A stretch of 64,000 nucleotides of DNA from Phymatolithon calcareum (Eukaryota; Rhodophyta; Florideophyceae; Hapalidiales), in assembly GCA_977006965.1 (NCBI GenBank), contig OZ345364.1:1798001-1862000 (forward strand), in the 5' to 3' direction. The notes below the pieces were generated by a model. It saw only the letters and a list, made by a program, of their open reading frames with translations. It made no database searches and was not told the DNA's origin. The position numbers and the translations under genes are program-made. Shown here piece by piece: positions 50,501 through 60,644 of the stretch (the first letter of the stretch is position 1; each line of letters begins with the position of its first letter).

Positions 50501-51600
50501 ATCTCCGGCGCGGCCGTGAAGCCCGCGTCAGCAATTGTGACCATGACGATTCCGATGACAAATGCGCGCATTTCGGGGGGTTTTCCACCGAAATCGGAGT
50601 TCGCGATCAAGAACGCCGCCCTCCCGAAAACCAAAACAAGAGAGCCTACGAGCTCAAAGTCCCCCGAGACGCTTCGCTAGACGCTGCGAAATATCAGGAA
50701 TCGTGTTACGTGCTGCAGGAAAGAAAAACTCGTCAGATATGATACTGGTACACAACTGTTTTCCGTAATGCCGGCCGTCACAAGTCCGTGCAGACCGCGC
50801 TGCAAAGAGCCGCCCGTCGGTTTTTCAAGCTTTCCTCTACTAATGTGATCGCCAATGATAGCCTTCTGATTGCCCTCTCGAGCGGGCTTTCGTTACAAGC
50901 TTCCCCCCGAGGATGTCCTCACGAGCGAGCTTCGGTTTGAAGAACGTCTACAGTTTTCGCTCCGAACGAGCTTCCTTTGAAGAGCCCCTCCGAAGTTTCC
51001 CCCCGAGCGAGTTCCTGTAAAGAGCGCCTCTGTAGTTGCCCCCCGAGTGAGCTCCAGATTAAGAGCCGCCCACGCGAAGTTGTTCCCCGAGCGGGCTTCC
51101 GTTAAAGAGCCCCACGTAGTTGTCTCCCCGAGTGAGCTCGCGATTAAGGGCCCCCCACTCGAAGTTTTCCCACCGAGCGGGCTTCCGTTTAAGAACCCCC
51201 CGAAGTTGTCCCCCCGAGCGAGATTCCGTAAAAGAACGCCCCTGAAGTTGTTCCCCCGAGTTAGCTCCAGATCAAGAGCCCCCCACGCAAAGTTGTACTC
51301 CCGAGAGCGCTTTCGTTTAAGCACCCCCACCCCGATGTGTTGTCAACACGGCAAGAGGACATCGCGCTTTCGAGGTTTTTGCCCTGCTTTTGCATTTTTT
51401 TACTATGAAGAATAAGAACGTAGAAAGTGATGGTTACTAGCGTTGGAGAAGATGTAGATGAGTGAAGCAGTTGTGAGTTGGGAACATAATTGTTACACAG
51501 AGAAGTTACTGAGACCCAAGCTGCACTGTTTTCTGTAAATCTGGCGTTGAGGGCTTGTAAAATAAAAGAACATACAATTTCCCGCCACTGATTTCCCACA
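50500..51600 (-). repeat. Dispersed repeat R1, copy B (inverted), with G-rich minisatellite 50880-51340
   Basis: This is the reverse complement of copy A: the GCGGCGTTCTTGATCGCGAA block (50600-50620 inverted), a C-rich tandem array with CCCCCGAGCGAG units, and the end CTGGCGTTGAGGGCTTG, TAAAATAAAAGAACATACAA (51538-51580). The array has about ten ~41-44-bp units on this copy. Confidence 0.7.
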
Positions 51601-51859
51601 AGTACTGACAAAGGATGATCAGCAGATTCGACTTTTGAGTATCGCATTGGTCACAGATTTGGCGACAACCTTGTGCGCCAGATCTAGTGATGAATCCATT
51701 CACTTGTGGTATGTACCAAAGAAGCTTCAGAATGCACTGTTACTAGGACCACATCGCAAAAGTCACCACGCGAAGACTCGCTCAGTCCCAATGAACCTGG
51801 TAGCCCAACATGACCCTACAAGGCATACCGCGGAGAAAGAAATACTGTTCACGATGACT

Positions 51860-52419
51860 GAACGGCTGTGAAACGTGTTATTCGGTACTTTGCCGGAACT
51901 CGTGACGACGGCATTCTTTTCGGAAGAAACAGTAACTTCGTCCCAGTTGGATATACTGATTCCGACTGGGCTGGATGCCGAGAAAATCGACGATCAACAA
52001 GCGGGTATGTGTGTCTACTCGCAGGGGGAGCAATAAGCTGGCGCTCGAAGAAGCAAACCATTATCGCGACATCGACATGTGACGCGGAGTATTTCGCTTC
52101 TTGTGCTGCTGCAAAAGAAGCTATCTGGCTGTCAAGACTTATCGCCGATGTCCATGGTCTTGAGAATCCAATCTGCATGACTCTGTTTACGGATATTCAA
52201 AGTGCGATTGCAACCGGAAGAAACGCTGCAATTACACAGCGCAACAAGCACATTGACATTCAGTATCATTACGTGCGCGACGTTGTGGCAGCCGGTAAGA
52301 TCAACATTACGTATTGCAAAACCGAGTACATGGTTGCAGACGCATTAACTAAGCCGTTGGATTTTGCTAAAACTGCTATGTTTGCAGAAAGCATGGGGAT
52401 ATGCGGACAAAAGTCGTAA
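51860..52419 (+). mobile_element. Copia pol 3' end: RNase H domain
   Basis: AVKRVIRYFAGT begins the fragment. It continues with GYTDSDWAGCRENRRSTSGY, ISWRSKKQTIIATSTCDAEY and ALTKPLDFAK, a complete Ty1/Copia RNase H in one frame to a stop at 52419. The codon before TAVKR is TGA where a Trp is expected. Upstream RT sequence (51600-51860) is scrambled. Confidence 0.85.
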
Positions 52420-52430
52420 AATACCTCGAT

Positions 52431-52440
52431 CAAGGGGGAG
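52431..52440 (+). other. Polypurine tract of the Copia element
   Basis: AAGGGGGAG sits directly before TGTTGGAAGTG, the classical junction of a Copia polypurine tract and 3' LTR. Confidence 0.75.
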
Positions 52441-52710
52441 TGTTGGAAGTGTATCTGCTCGAAGATGAAGTCGCAGAACACTTCGTTAGAATTTTGTGAT
52501 CTCGGTACACTAGTTCAAGTGTCATCGAGTTTGATAGTGTTATGATCGATTTGTTTCGGGTTAGTGGGTCTCCGTCGTCAAATTTGATCTAGCATGTCAG
52601 AGCTACTTTAGATCTAATTTTGAGTGCTACATAGCCAGGTTCCGAGACCCGTTTCGACTAAAATCCAAGTAACAACTCACAACCATCTGAACCAAACTTC
52701 TCAACCAACC
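52441..52710 (+). repeat. Copia 3' LTR (right border uncertain)
   Basis: It starts TGTTGGAAGTGTATC. The right end is not certain; no second LTR is available here for comparison. The estimate of 52710 follows a CA-ending CAACCAACCA. Confidence 0.5.
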
Positions 52711-54209
52711 ATCCCATAACCTCCATGAGCAGCCAGAGCGTACATTTGCATTCGAGAGCAGTGTTGGACGCCACTTTACCCCTAAGAAAAGTAAAAGGAT
52801 GACTGCAGGGGTCATGATGACAACTTTGTTTCGTGCAAATCACCTGCAGAGTTTGAAAATATAAGACCTTGACCATTGTCTTCTCACAGTGTAATACGCT
52901 TGATAGTGCCATAATATACATTTGCGACATTTGTACTGATGGGAACGGCTTCACGAAGCTTGCTGAAGACATCTAGGAGCTTGGCGCTGTTGATACGCTT
53001 GATAGCGTGTAACTTTCATGAGCAAAATATTAAATGAATCTCTTTACTCAATTGAGGGAAAATTTCCGTAAAATAGACACTATTACTACAATAACTCTAC
53101 AAACTAACTACAAAGTACAACTGGCTGACGTCAAACAATTTTGGGGCTTCCTGCTAGCTGTCTGCTAGCTGTCAGGCACGTCAGTGTAACATAGTCGTAC
53201 TTAAGATGAATAATGTGGAAGAATTTGGCGGCATCCCCAGTAGAATATTACAATGCACCATGTTCCACTTATATTATCGTTACAGATACCGAGCACAAAC
53301 GTATTTATACGTCTTGAAAATGCTCTGTTCAGCAATCCGAGCGCGTGCAAAGCTACAGTGTACGGCATTCTGAACGCATGCACAGCTACAGTTGCGAAAA
53401 CGACCCAGTGAAGTAATGTTTTCATAATTCTCTACTAGTTCTACAGGTTGCCGGATGTAACTCCAGTGCCGAACGACATGCCATTGTCTCATCATTAGAA
53501 TATTGTTCCTTCTGACTCATGTGCGTTCGAGATGGGCTGCATTTTTTAGACTATGTTACTGCTCCACGTTCTTTATCCCTGTTCAGTTCTGGCGGTAGAC
53601 TTTCGTGTCCTCGCTCGCTTCTGATCATGGCACTCAAAAATTTTCCCCAAGCGTCAGCAGATGCATTGGTATTACTTAGATTTTCATTTACTGTTGCTCG
53701 TATTTTTTCAGGTCTGATCAGATGCGGAAAAGAATAAGAACAGAAGTAAATGAAAATCTACTTTTCTTTTTCTCCACCTCTGATCACCTTCTTTCAGGCC
53801 ATTCTTCGCGTTTTGAGCATACAGTAGTCATCACATATTTTGTCAGATATCCCCAGTCTCTCCTCGTCCGTGAGCATTACTTCATGATCTTCCGTTCATC
53901 ACAACTGGTTTACAGAATCGTGCACTTCAACAGGGTTATTTCAGCAGGGCTCGCCCCAATTACATTGCAAAGTATTTGTCTATGAAGTGCAATGCGCAAT
54001 AGCCGCTTACGTTCTATGTTTGGATCACTACGTACTGATGGACCTGACGAGTGTGCAATCGCGCATTCCAATACGTTGAGTTGAACAATACGTGGTTTAA
54101 AATAGATACCACGCTAGTTTTCATGCTACTTAAATCCACAATTCCTTCGTGCTCCTCATTGCAGTGCAGGCGAGCCTCGGCGTGGTCTCCGCGAGCACAG
54201 TAGATGACC
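52711..54209. other. Gene-poor stretch
   Basis: No gene, RNA or repeat was recognised. A short tandem duplication, CTGCTAGCTGT twice, lies at 53150-53172. Confidence 0.4.
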
Positions 54210-54973
54210 TCACTCACAAGCTAAGCGTCCCAAAAGCAATCTTTCACTTTCGCAAAACAAGAGACGAGCGTGATCCTCTGCACGGAGGCGAATGACTCTG
54301 ATAGCTTCAGACGAACCGGTGTCTCCGTACAGAAAGAAGCGAATACTCCAACCGTCGTGCATTAATGTTCCGCGCGTTCCACGCATATCGATGGCAATAC
54401 ATTTCTCAACACGCTCGACTACCTTCAACATCAAGTCTACGAACGTTGTCACTTTGATAGGCACTGAGAATTTTGAAAAATGCCGAACATCTGAGTCAAC
54501 AATGGACGGCACCGGCTGACTCTTCATGACGACAAATCTCATGTACACATACATTGACTTCTCGTAGTCTGAAAGTGCACGAATAGAAAATCGTGACAGA
54601 ATAGTACCTCTTCGGCGCTGACCCTCTGTGCGTGCCTCGATGAACAAACTCTTGAGAACAGAGTCTTAATCTGAGCGAGGTCACCTTTAGCATATCATGA
54701 GCGCAGGTGTTGGTAAGGGTTGTCGTATTTAGATTTGTCTAGAAACTTGACAATAGGGTTGATACAGCCAGGCTTAGGGCAGCGGTACTGGATATACGCT
54801 TTCGTCAGCGAGCGTCCGCTTTTACTGTCATGGACATGTTGCGTTTTGCGTTCGAAAAAGGTCATCAGTGAGGACACTATGTCCTTTGGGGTCGGGTTCG
54901 GTGAGACGGAGCTCATTCCTGGCTTTTGAAGCTGTCCGGGCTGGGAAGATAAGCTAAATGTTATATGAATCAA
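54210..54973 (-). pseudogene. hAT-like transposase N-terminal fragment, broken
   Basis: Part one (54973-54695) ends in a zinc-finger-like RCPKPGCINPIVKF..PYQHLRS. The next codon is TGA, in the position where a ligand Cys would be expected, and reading continues sensibly after it (YAKGDLAQIK). A frameshift follows near 54650. Part two (54647-54210) has DLMLKVVERVEKCIAI and GTLMHDGWS, resembling the catalytic-core entry of hAT transposases. The later domains are absent. Confidence 0.45.
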
Positions 54974-55485
54974 GCGCTCTGAGTTCCAAACGTAAGCTGT
55001 TATGCAGTACAGTACAATAGTGCATCGAGCCCAATACGTACTGCAATACGAGCGGCACGCTACAATGTTCTATTCCTATTGCATATTGCAATTAAATGCA
55101 GTACAAATGTATTGAAGCTGACCCCTGTATTTCAGACGAACAAATTCAGTCCGAATCCGTCATTCGAAGACGAAATTTGAACTTGTTAGCACACCAAAGC
55201 GCGTTTCGGAATGGAAAATCGCCAAACAGTAAGGAAGCGTTCATGAAGACTCGCAAAGAGGTTACGTAGTTTCCTCGACTTCAGTGGCCTCTGAGATGAT
55301 TCTGCATCGTGTATTGTGCAGACTTGCCGCGGTTTTGACAAATCATAGAAGGCGGAAATGGTCGAGCACTCTAAAGACAGGGAAATATTGAAGATGGTTG
55401 CACAGACTTGGATGGCTGCTTGCTTCCGACTTTGCCTTCCTTAGAGTACCACCCCCAATGAGTTTATAAGGCCAGACTGTGCTCT
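54974..55485. other. Gene-poor stretch
   Basis: Nothing recognisable. It could contain lost downstream exons of the RBR gene, but no RING2 pattern is visible. Confidence 0.4.
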
Positions 55486-56264
55486 CTAACGGCCACAAAT
55501 CAATGCTGAACGATCACGTATGTCTCGGGGTGCGGTGAGCTGATTCTTTCCATTGAAACTCACAGAAGTCAACGGTGTCTTCCAAACCTTCTCTCTCGCT
55601 AGTTTTGTAAATGCATCCGTACCGTCCCTCTCGGCGACATACTGCTCACAAGTTCGGCCGACATGCCATTTCACTTTACACTGCACGCACGTTGGATGAG
55701 CACAAGAACGACACATAACCCTAGACTCCTCAACGGCATACTGCATGTTGGATTCGCACAATACCCGATATGTTTCATGTGTTTCTTCTCCAATATAAGG
55801 TTCTCTAAAGCGTCATATGCCGCTCCAGTTTCCGCCATTATAGCGAGACAGTGCTGCAAGACCAACTCCACCGGCGGCTTTGCTGCTGTTGCTTGACACT
55901 GCGGGCACGTCAGTGGATACTGGCGAGTCTCTGTGGCTATTATGACGAGATGCCTCGGCATGGACGGCTTGCAGAACGAATGGCCCCACTTGAAGGAGAT
56001 AAAACTGTCGACGTTCGGAGTCATTTCCGGACAGATGGAACACTTTACGGAGAATGGTCCCACCTTCACATAGGCAGTACCTTGTTGGGTGAGAATATGT
56101 AGTAACTCGGCGTCGCGCGCACCGGCGAGTTCAGCGGCCATCATGTTGCACGCCATGGATATATCGTACACTACCCCCGGTTCCGGCTTAGATTGAAAGT
56201 CGCGGAATTGCGTGCGCACGGCTGCGAGGAAGTCGCGCTCCTCGAGGCGCGAAGGACCAGCCAT
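55486..56264 (-). pseudogene. RBR (RING-between-RING) E3 ubiquitin ligase, decayed
   Basis: From ATG 56264 the frame gives MAGPSRLEERDFLAAV, then RING1 (KCSICPEM..FKWGHSFCKPSMP..YPLTCPQCQ) at about 97-150. The IBR domain begins YCANPTC (~55745) but shifts frame there by one base and continues as YAVEESRVMCRSCAHPTCVQCKVKWHVG..CEQY. In RING1 two zinc ligands are gone: the Cys before GHSFC is Trp (TGG) and a later Cys is Ser (TCC). RING2, with the catalytic Cys, is missing after VWKT, where a GTGAGT could be an old splice donor. It is therefore a pseudogene or a badly degraded relic. Confidence 0.65.
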
Positions 56265-57239
56265 TCTGGAAGGGGAGAGTTCAACGGTGCAGGGGCTGGT
56301 CGCGGTTGGACTCCGGATAACGGAGAGTCGCTGACTGCACCAGACGAAGGGTACTTGCAAAGCCTTGCAGCGTCATTGACAGTGAACATATATTGGGTGT
56401 CGTTCTCGTATACGCCGTTGCAGGTGTACACGAGTAATGTACTACATTAAATTTACTCATTTTACTGGTACATCAATTCCCTCATAAACTCGTTTGCAGA
56501 TATGACAACGTGTTTATATTTATTTTTTGATGCATTGAAATGTTGCTTTCCTGCCCCTCTTTTTCTCTCCCCCGCCAAAATATTCTTTTCTTCGCCTCAT
56601 GTGATCTTTTGTAAAGTCTGTACCTATTCCCCTTCGCAGAACACCAACCTCTCTCGCCCGTCTTCATCTTCATATGGGGTTCAACAACGCTGAACTGGTT
56701 TCACCTCGCACGTGAATCGAAAACCACTATCCTGTACACTTTGCTCGCCTTCCACCATGATGCGAGCAGTCACTCTCATCTTCTCAGCTTATGTGTCTGC
56801 GGCCGCCCGCTGTATGAAGCTTTTATTCCGAGTTTTTCTTTCAAATCTCGAGACTTGCACTGCGTCGCTCTATTCCCATCTATTTATTGCGCCCAATGCC
56901 GCCTTACTAAATACGTACATCTGTTCATCCGAAGAGCGGTACTAGAAACTGAGTCTCATTCATGGTGATCAATCGTCATAGCCCTGCGCCGGAGCGATAC
57001 ACTGCATATCGCATGCGACCTGGCAACCTGAGGGGCTTTTACTGGGCCTTTCTATTGGTGAGCAAAGAATGTGGATTTCAAAAATTGCTCTTCGTCTTGC
57101 ATGCTACTTGGCTTTCGGTTGGTGGTACTTTTAAACATCTGTCGCCACTCGATGTTGCACCGCAGCACTGCCATACTCCCAAGCCAACATCATTCCTACT
57201 TCATGGTGCTGTGATTCTCGCCCATCGGCTTGCCGCCAT
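56265..57239. other. Region upstream of the Fanzor-like remains
   Basis: No clear gene. A plus-strand frame is open from 56962 but has no known domain in this part. Confidence 0.35.
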
Positions 57240-57890
57240 ATCCGATAGGGCTCCTATCCGGAAGAAGATCCGAGAAGAACTCAAGGAATTTGTAGCAAAT
57301 CGAGGAATCGAAAGCTTCTACTTCAAAGTCCGTACTGTCACGACAATCGTCAATGCTTGCATCATGAACAACGAGGACAAGGCTAAATTGACTCACAAGA
57401 TGCACATAAACGCTAAAGTACTCGGCCTTCTAAGACAATTGGTGTCAGTTTTCTTGGCCGTCCTCGTGGATGACCCTGCGGTATCTTTTCCTTTGGTCAA
57501 GGATTGTTTTCAGCGCCAGCGTGTTACATAACACCGCTCTTCACCTAGCAACGTTCAAGATGCGTGCTCCAAACAAGAAAAGCGAACCGCGTATTCTCGA
57601 TCTAGAACAGTATGCTTCCGTCGAGACTCATCAAGTGAACTATGTGTTTAGGCACCATGAGAACGAGGAGCACGGGATCACTCCCCAGACCTTGGAGGGA
57701 ACATATGGCGTGCTTCGTGGAGCAGCGGCAGCGGTTCTGGAAACGCCGAGAACTCGACAAATTCAATACGGTGATCGAAAAAACGTCCAAAGCGCTATAC
57801 GACGAGACGATGATCAGCACAAATGGTTTAGCGGTGCAACTCATCGACCGATTTTGTGCCCGAAGTCAGATCCAGAGTTGGTAAGCTGAT
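57240..57890 (+). pseudogene. Possible N-terminal remains of the Fanzor-like gene
   Basis: Helical, charged segments in three successive frames read PIRKKIREELKEFVANRG and FKVRTVTTIVNA (57255-57370), then WKRRELDKFNTVIEKTSKAL and DRFCARSQIQSW (~57740-57885). The last is followed by a donor-like GTAAGC. They have the look of the N-terminal helical lobe of TnpB/Fanzor proteins but carry no diagnostic motif. About 1 kb of unrelated repeats separates them from the RuvC part, so the link is speculative. Confidence 0.25.
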
Positions 57891-57899
57891 CTTCTCGAC

Positions 57900-58275
57900 A
57901 TGATGCCGATTTTTCGTGCTGTTCTCTCCTCTCTTCCTCGGTATTCTTCTGCCCGTTCCAGGTACGTTTTCCCTTTTAACAGGCTTAAAGTAAACCTTTC
58001 CGCTTGGTGAATCCTCCTCACCTCCCGACTATCTAGCCAGTAGAGCACTCTCATTCGATTTTTTCGATGCTCCGCATATTTCCCGAAGACATACTTGTAA
58101 GAAAATCTTCTGTTGCCTCAGTTGCTGATAGAAACCGCTTCGTCATCTGACTCAGATGACTTGCATACTCCCACTTGGGGAGATATAGTTGGAATGCAGT
58201 AAACGCTGCGGTGATGTGTCGGATTCTGAGACGCTCGTGCGGCGCTTTCGTGATTAGCTGATGAAATTGTGGCAA
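57900..58275 (-). mobile_element. Fragment of a divergent LINE C-terminal region
   Basis: On the minus strand LYLPKWEYASHLSQMTKR and FLSATEATEDFLTSM align with QPRWEYAVHLTTWTED and VKEVEATFFNQV of LINEs L1-L3. Stops follow near 58050. Confidence 0.5.
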
Positions 58276-58552
58276 CGTGGCCGCAAGTGATAGGCTATGC
58301 TTCGCAGAAATGGATCATGCGAGCACTTCTCTCAAGCGAGGACCACCGACGGATGAGCGCGCGACCGAGCCCCTTCTTCCAGCCCAGAACTCACGGCCGA
58401 TTGAAGCCCGGTCTCGTCAGACGAGCTACTCGCCTCCGCGAATGTCCCGCTCGCGTCCATCGCTGTTACACACGACAAAAGAAGCGAGCCACGCCTCCAA
58501 GTCTTCCGTTTCATTAATTAAAATATGGTTAAATCCGCCCAGGGTACAACAG

Positions 58553-58736
58553 CTACGTCTCGAATTTTCGCGGGCAACTTTTGAAAATCACGAAAGCCAC
58601 GCGCGCGAGACGTGCACACTTTGTGTGCGCAGTGCACAGGAAGAGCTCAAAAACCTACTTCTCTATTTTTTCTCTCCAGAATGGGATCCTGCAAAGAGAG
58701 GATTTGCTGCATTACGTTCCATAATGTACGCGCGCT
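58553..58736. repeat. 184-bp inverted repeat, left arm
   Basis: It is nearly identical to the reverse complement of 63819-64000 (one substitution near the outer end and a 2-base GT indel). Shared blocks include TCGAATTTTCGCGGGCAACT, GAATGGGATCCTGCAAAGAG and GTACGCGCGCT at the inner end. The outer end may extend, but the partner runs off the window. Confidence 0.93.
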
Positions 58737-58929
58737 CAGTCGCCGATTTCCAAGCTCCGAGTCCTATATCACTTCAGGCGAGAGGTCCGGCCTTTGTACG
58801 ACTAAGCTTCTCGAGTGCTCTCAGAAGTGAACATTGCCCAGCCAGTTGTTGCATTCGTTCTAGGCAACGGAAAGTACAACAGGGAAAGCATCGTCGCGCA
58901 AAGGAGTCTGCTCAAGTAAGTTCCCGTTC

Positions 58930-60535
58930 CGCTGTGTTTCGACAATACGGAGCCGATCACCGACGAACATGTGCATGAGCTTCAATCTTACGTAAGCGAA
59001 GCGAGAGAGCAACTGTTCAACGACAAGAAAGTCCCCGGACTGGATTCGCTTCCAAAACCGTTCAATTTACTCCTATACTATTCGTTCCAGTACGCTTCTG
59101 TGCACTACGACAATGAATCCGTACGTCAGCTCGCTCCCGGTGTAATTTCGGAAGAAGATGTCAAAGCAGTAGAGAGTCGGACGTGGTGGACTCCATTTTT
59201 TGACTTCTACTCTAAGCGCAAGATCGATCGTCACCAGGAGCCTATTGAGAAAAAGAATCTAAAGAATTGCAAGCTTATGCATCAGAAGGGCTTGAACAAG
59301 CTTCCGCGACATCGAAGGAAGAAGAAGAAATGGAAGCTTTTGGCCAGAAGAGACTTTTAAGACAAGGAATTCCACTGTGCATCCAACTGTCCTGGGTTCC
59401 CGACAACGCACGGCACGCCGAGCAGAAACACAACAAACACGGCCCCATTCCTTGGCTTGTGTGTAGCATATCTTCTGATGGTTTGCAAATCAAGGTCTTC
59501 CTGGCTACCATAACCAAGAAGGAGTATACGGAAGTCGCTCGCAGAGTTGATTATCCCCGAGAGCCTCTCATGGAAGCTCTTCCATCCGCTGTGCGTCAAC
59601 TTGAAGAAAGGGTACCACTCCATACAGCGCCGTTTCGACATATCGAGGAACACGAAGGGTCTGTTTAAGAAGGCTGTTACCATTCGGACGGAATTTCAAG
59701 GAACCTACCAGGTCATTGGCCTCGACCCGGATAAATTCAAGATAGGGACAACCGTGAGAACCGAAGTGGACCTATCGCTTCATAATACCCAAGAGGTCAA
59801 AGATGTGATGAAGGCGAAGGACATCGAGAAATCAACTAAATATGTTTCCTACAAGACCTACAGGTTAGAGTCGCTGGCGCGGGCGGCGGGGAAGAACAAC
59901 GCTGCACGTCGCAACGAAAATGCGCCCAACAGAGCAACGCTCCTAAAGCGTGCAAGTGAAAGTGTTAGGTACGCCAACGATGTTTACAGTACGTTGACGG
60001 TCATGGGCCGCGAATTGTTTTCCAACAACAGGCGTCGCCACTGCTTCGCTCGATTCCGCGCCAAATCGCAAAACATCCGAGAAATGTCATAGACTCTTGC
60101 CTTTGGAGCTGAAAACCAAGAGTTACGAACTTGGACGAGCCGCCGTGCGGCAAAACGGAAACTAAAAAAGAACTGTAACGGAGGAAGCGGGTGCTGTTTT
60201 TCGGTAATGCGGAGTTTGGCCATGGTTCGCGCGGTCCTTGTTCGCGCAAGAGGCTTCTTCGTGCTCTCTCTCTTCTCTTTCAAGTCGTCCTCGTCGACAA
60301 ATTCAGAACATCTATACGCAGCAAGGAGTGTGGACACACTCTGCAAGGCAATGACCGCTCCCGTGCGTTTCGTTGTACAAATAACCCGACAGGCGAAAGC
60401 AATGGATGTGCTACGGAATCTGTTGACCGAGACACAAACGGAGCGACAAATATTGCCACTGTGAGTCTCTATCAGCATCTGGGACTGCCCGGTCCGCCCC
60501 ATCTCAGCAGATCTTCACGCAGTTCTCTCGCATAG
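58930..60535 (+). pseudogene. Fanzor (eukaryotic TnpB-like RNA-guided nuclease), broken
   Basis: Ordered Fanzor landmarks lie on the plus strand. PITDEHVHELQSYVSEA and TWWTPFFDFYSKRK (58950-59210) are followed by a shift in an A-run near 59250. CSISSDGLQIKVFL (~59465), the counterpart of the conserved TDG strand, is followed by a second shift near 59610. RuvC-I is QVIGLDPDKFKIG (59709-; catalytic Asp at 59724-59726 kept; Gly after Pro now Asp). A TAG lies near 60090 and a third shift near 60187. Then come VLFFGNAEFGHG, VVLVDKFRTS (the conserved Glu before RTS is Lys, AAA at 60299-60301), a zinc ribbon IRSKECGHTL lacking one Cys, and RuvC-III VDRDTNGATNI (Asp kept). It is therefore inactive. 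Fanzors use an omega-RNA guide; none could be placed here. Confidence 0.8.
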
Positions 60536-60644
60536 TCTGCTTGTCTCTTCACTTTTAGATTCTTTGAACTTACATACATTTCTCTTTCTACTCCTGTCGA
60601 GGGCCGCACACGCCCAGAAATAAAGATACATCAACCTAGTTTTC

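Noticed and set aside
54690-54700. Selenocysteine at the TGA in the hAT-like fragment
   Set aside because: A frameshift lies just downstream and the element is clearly decayed; no selenocysteine insertion element is arguable.
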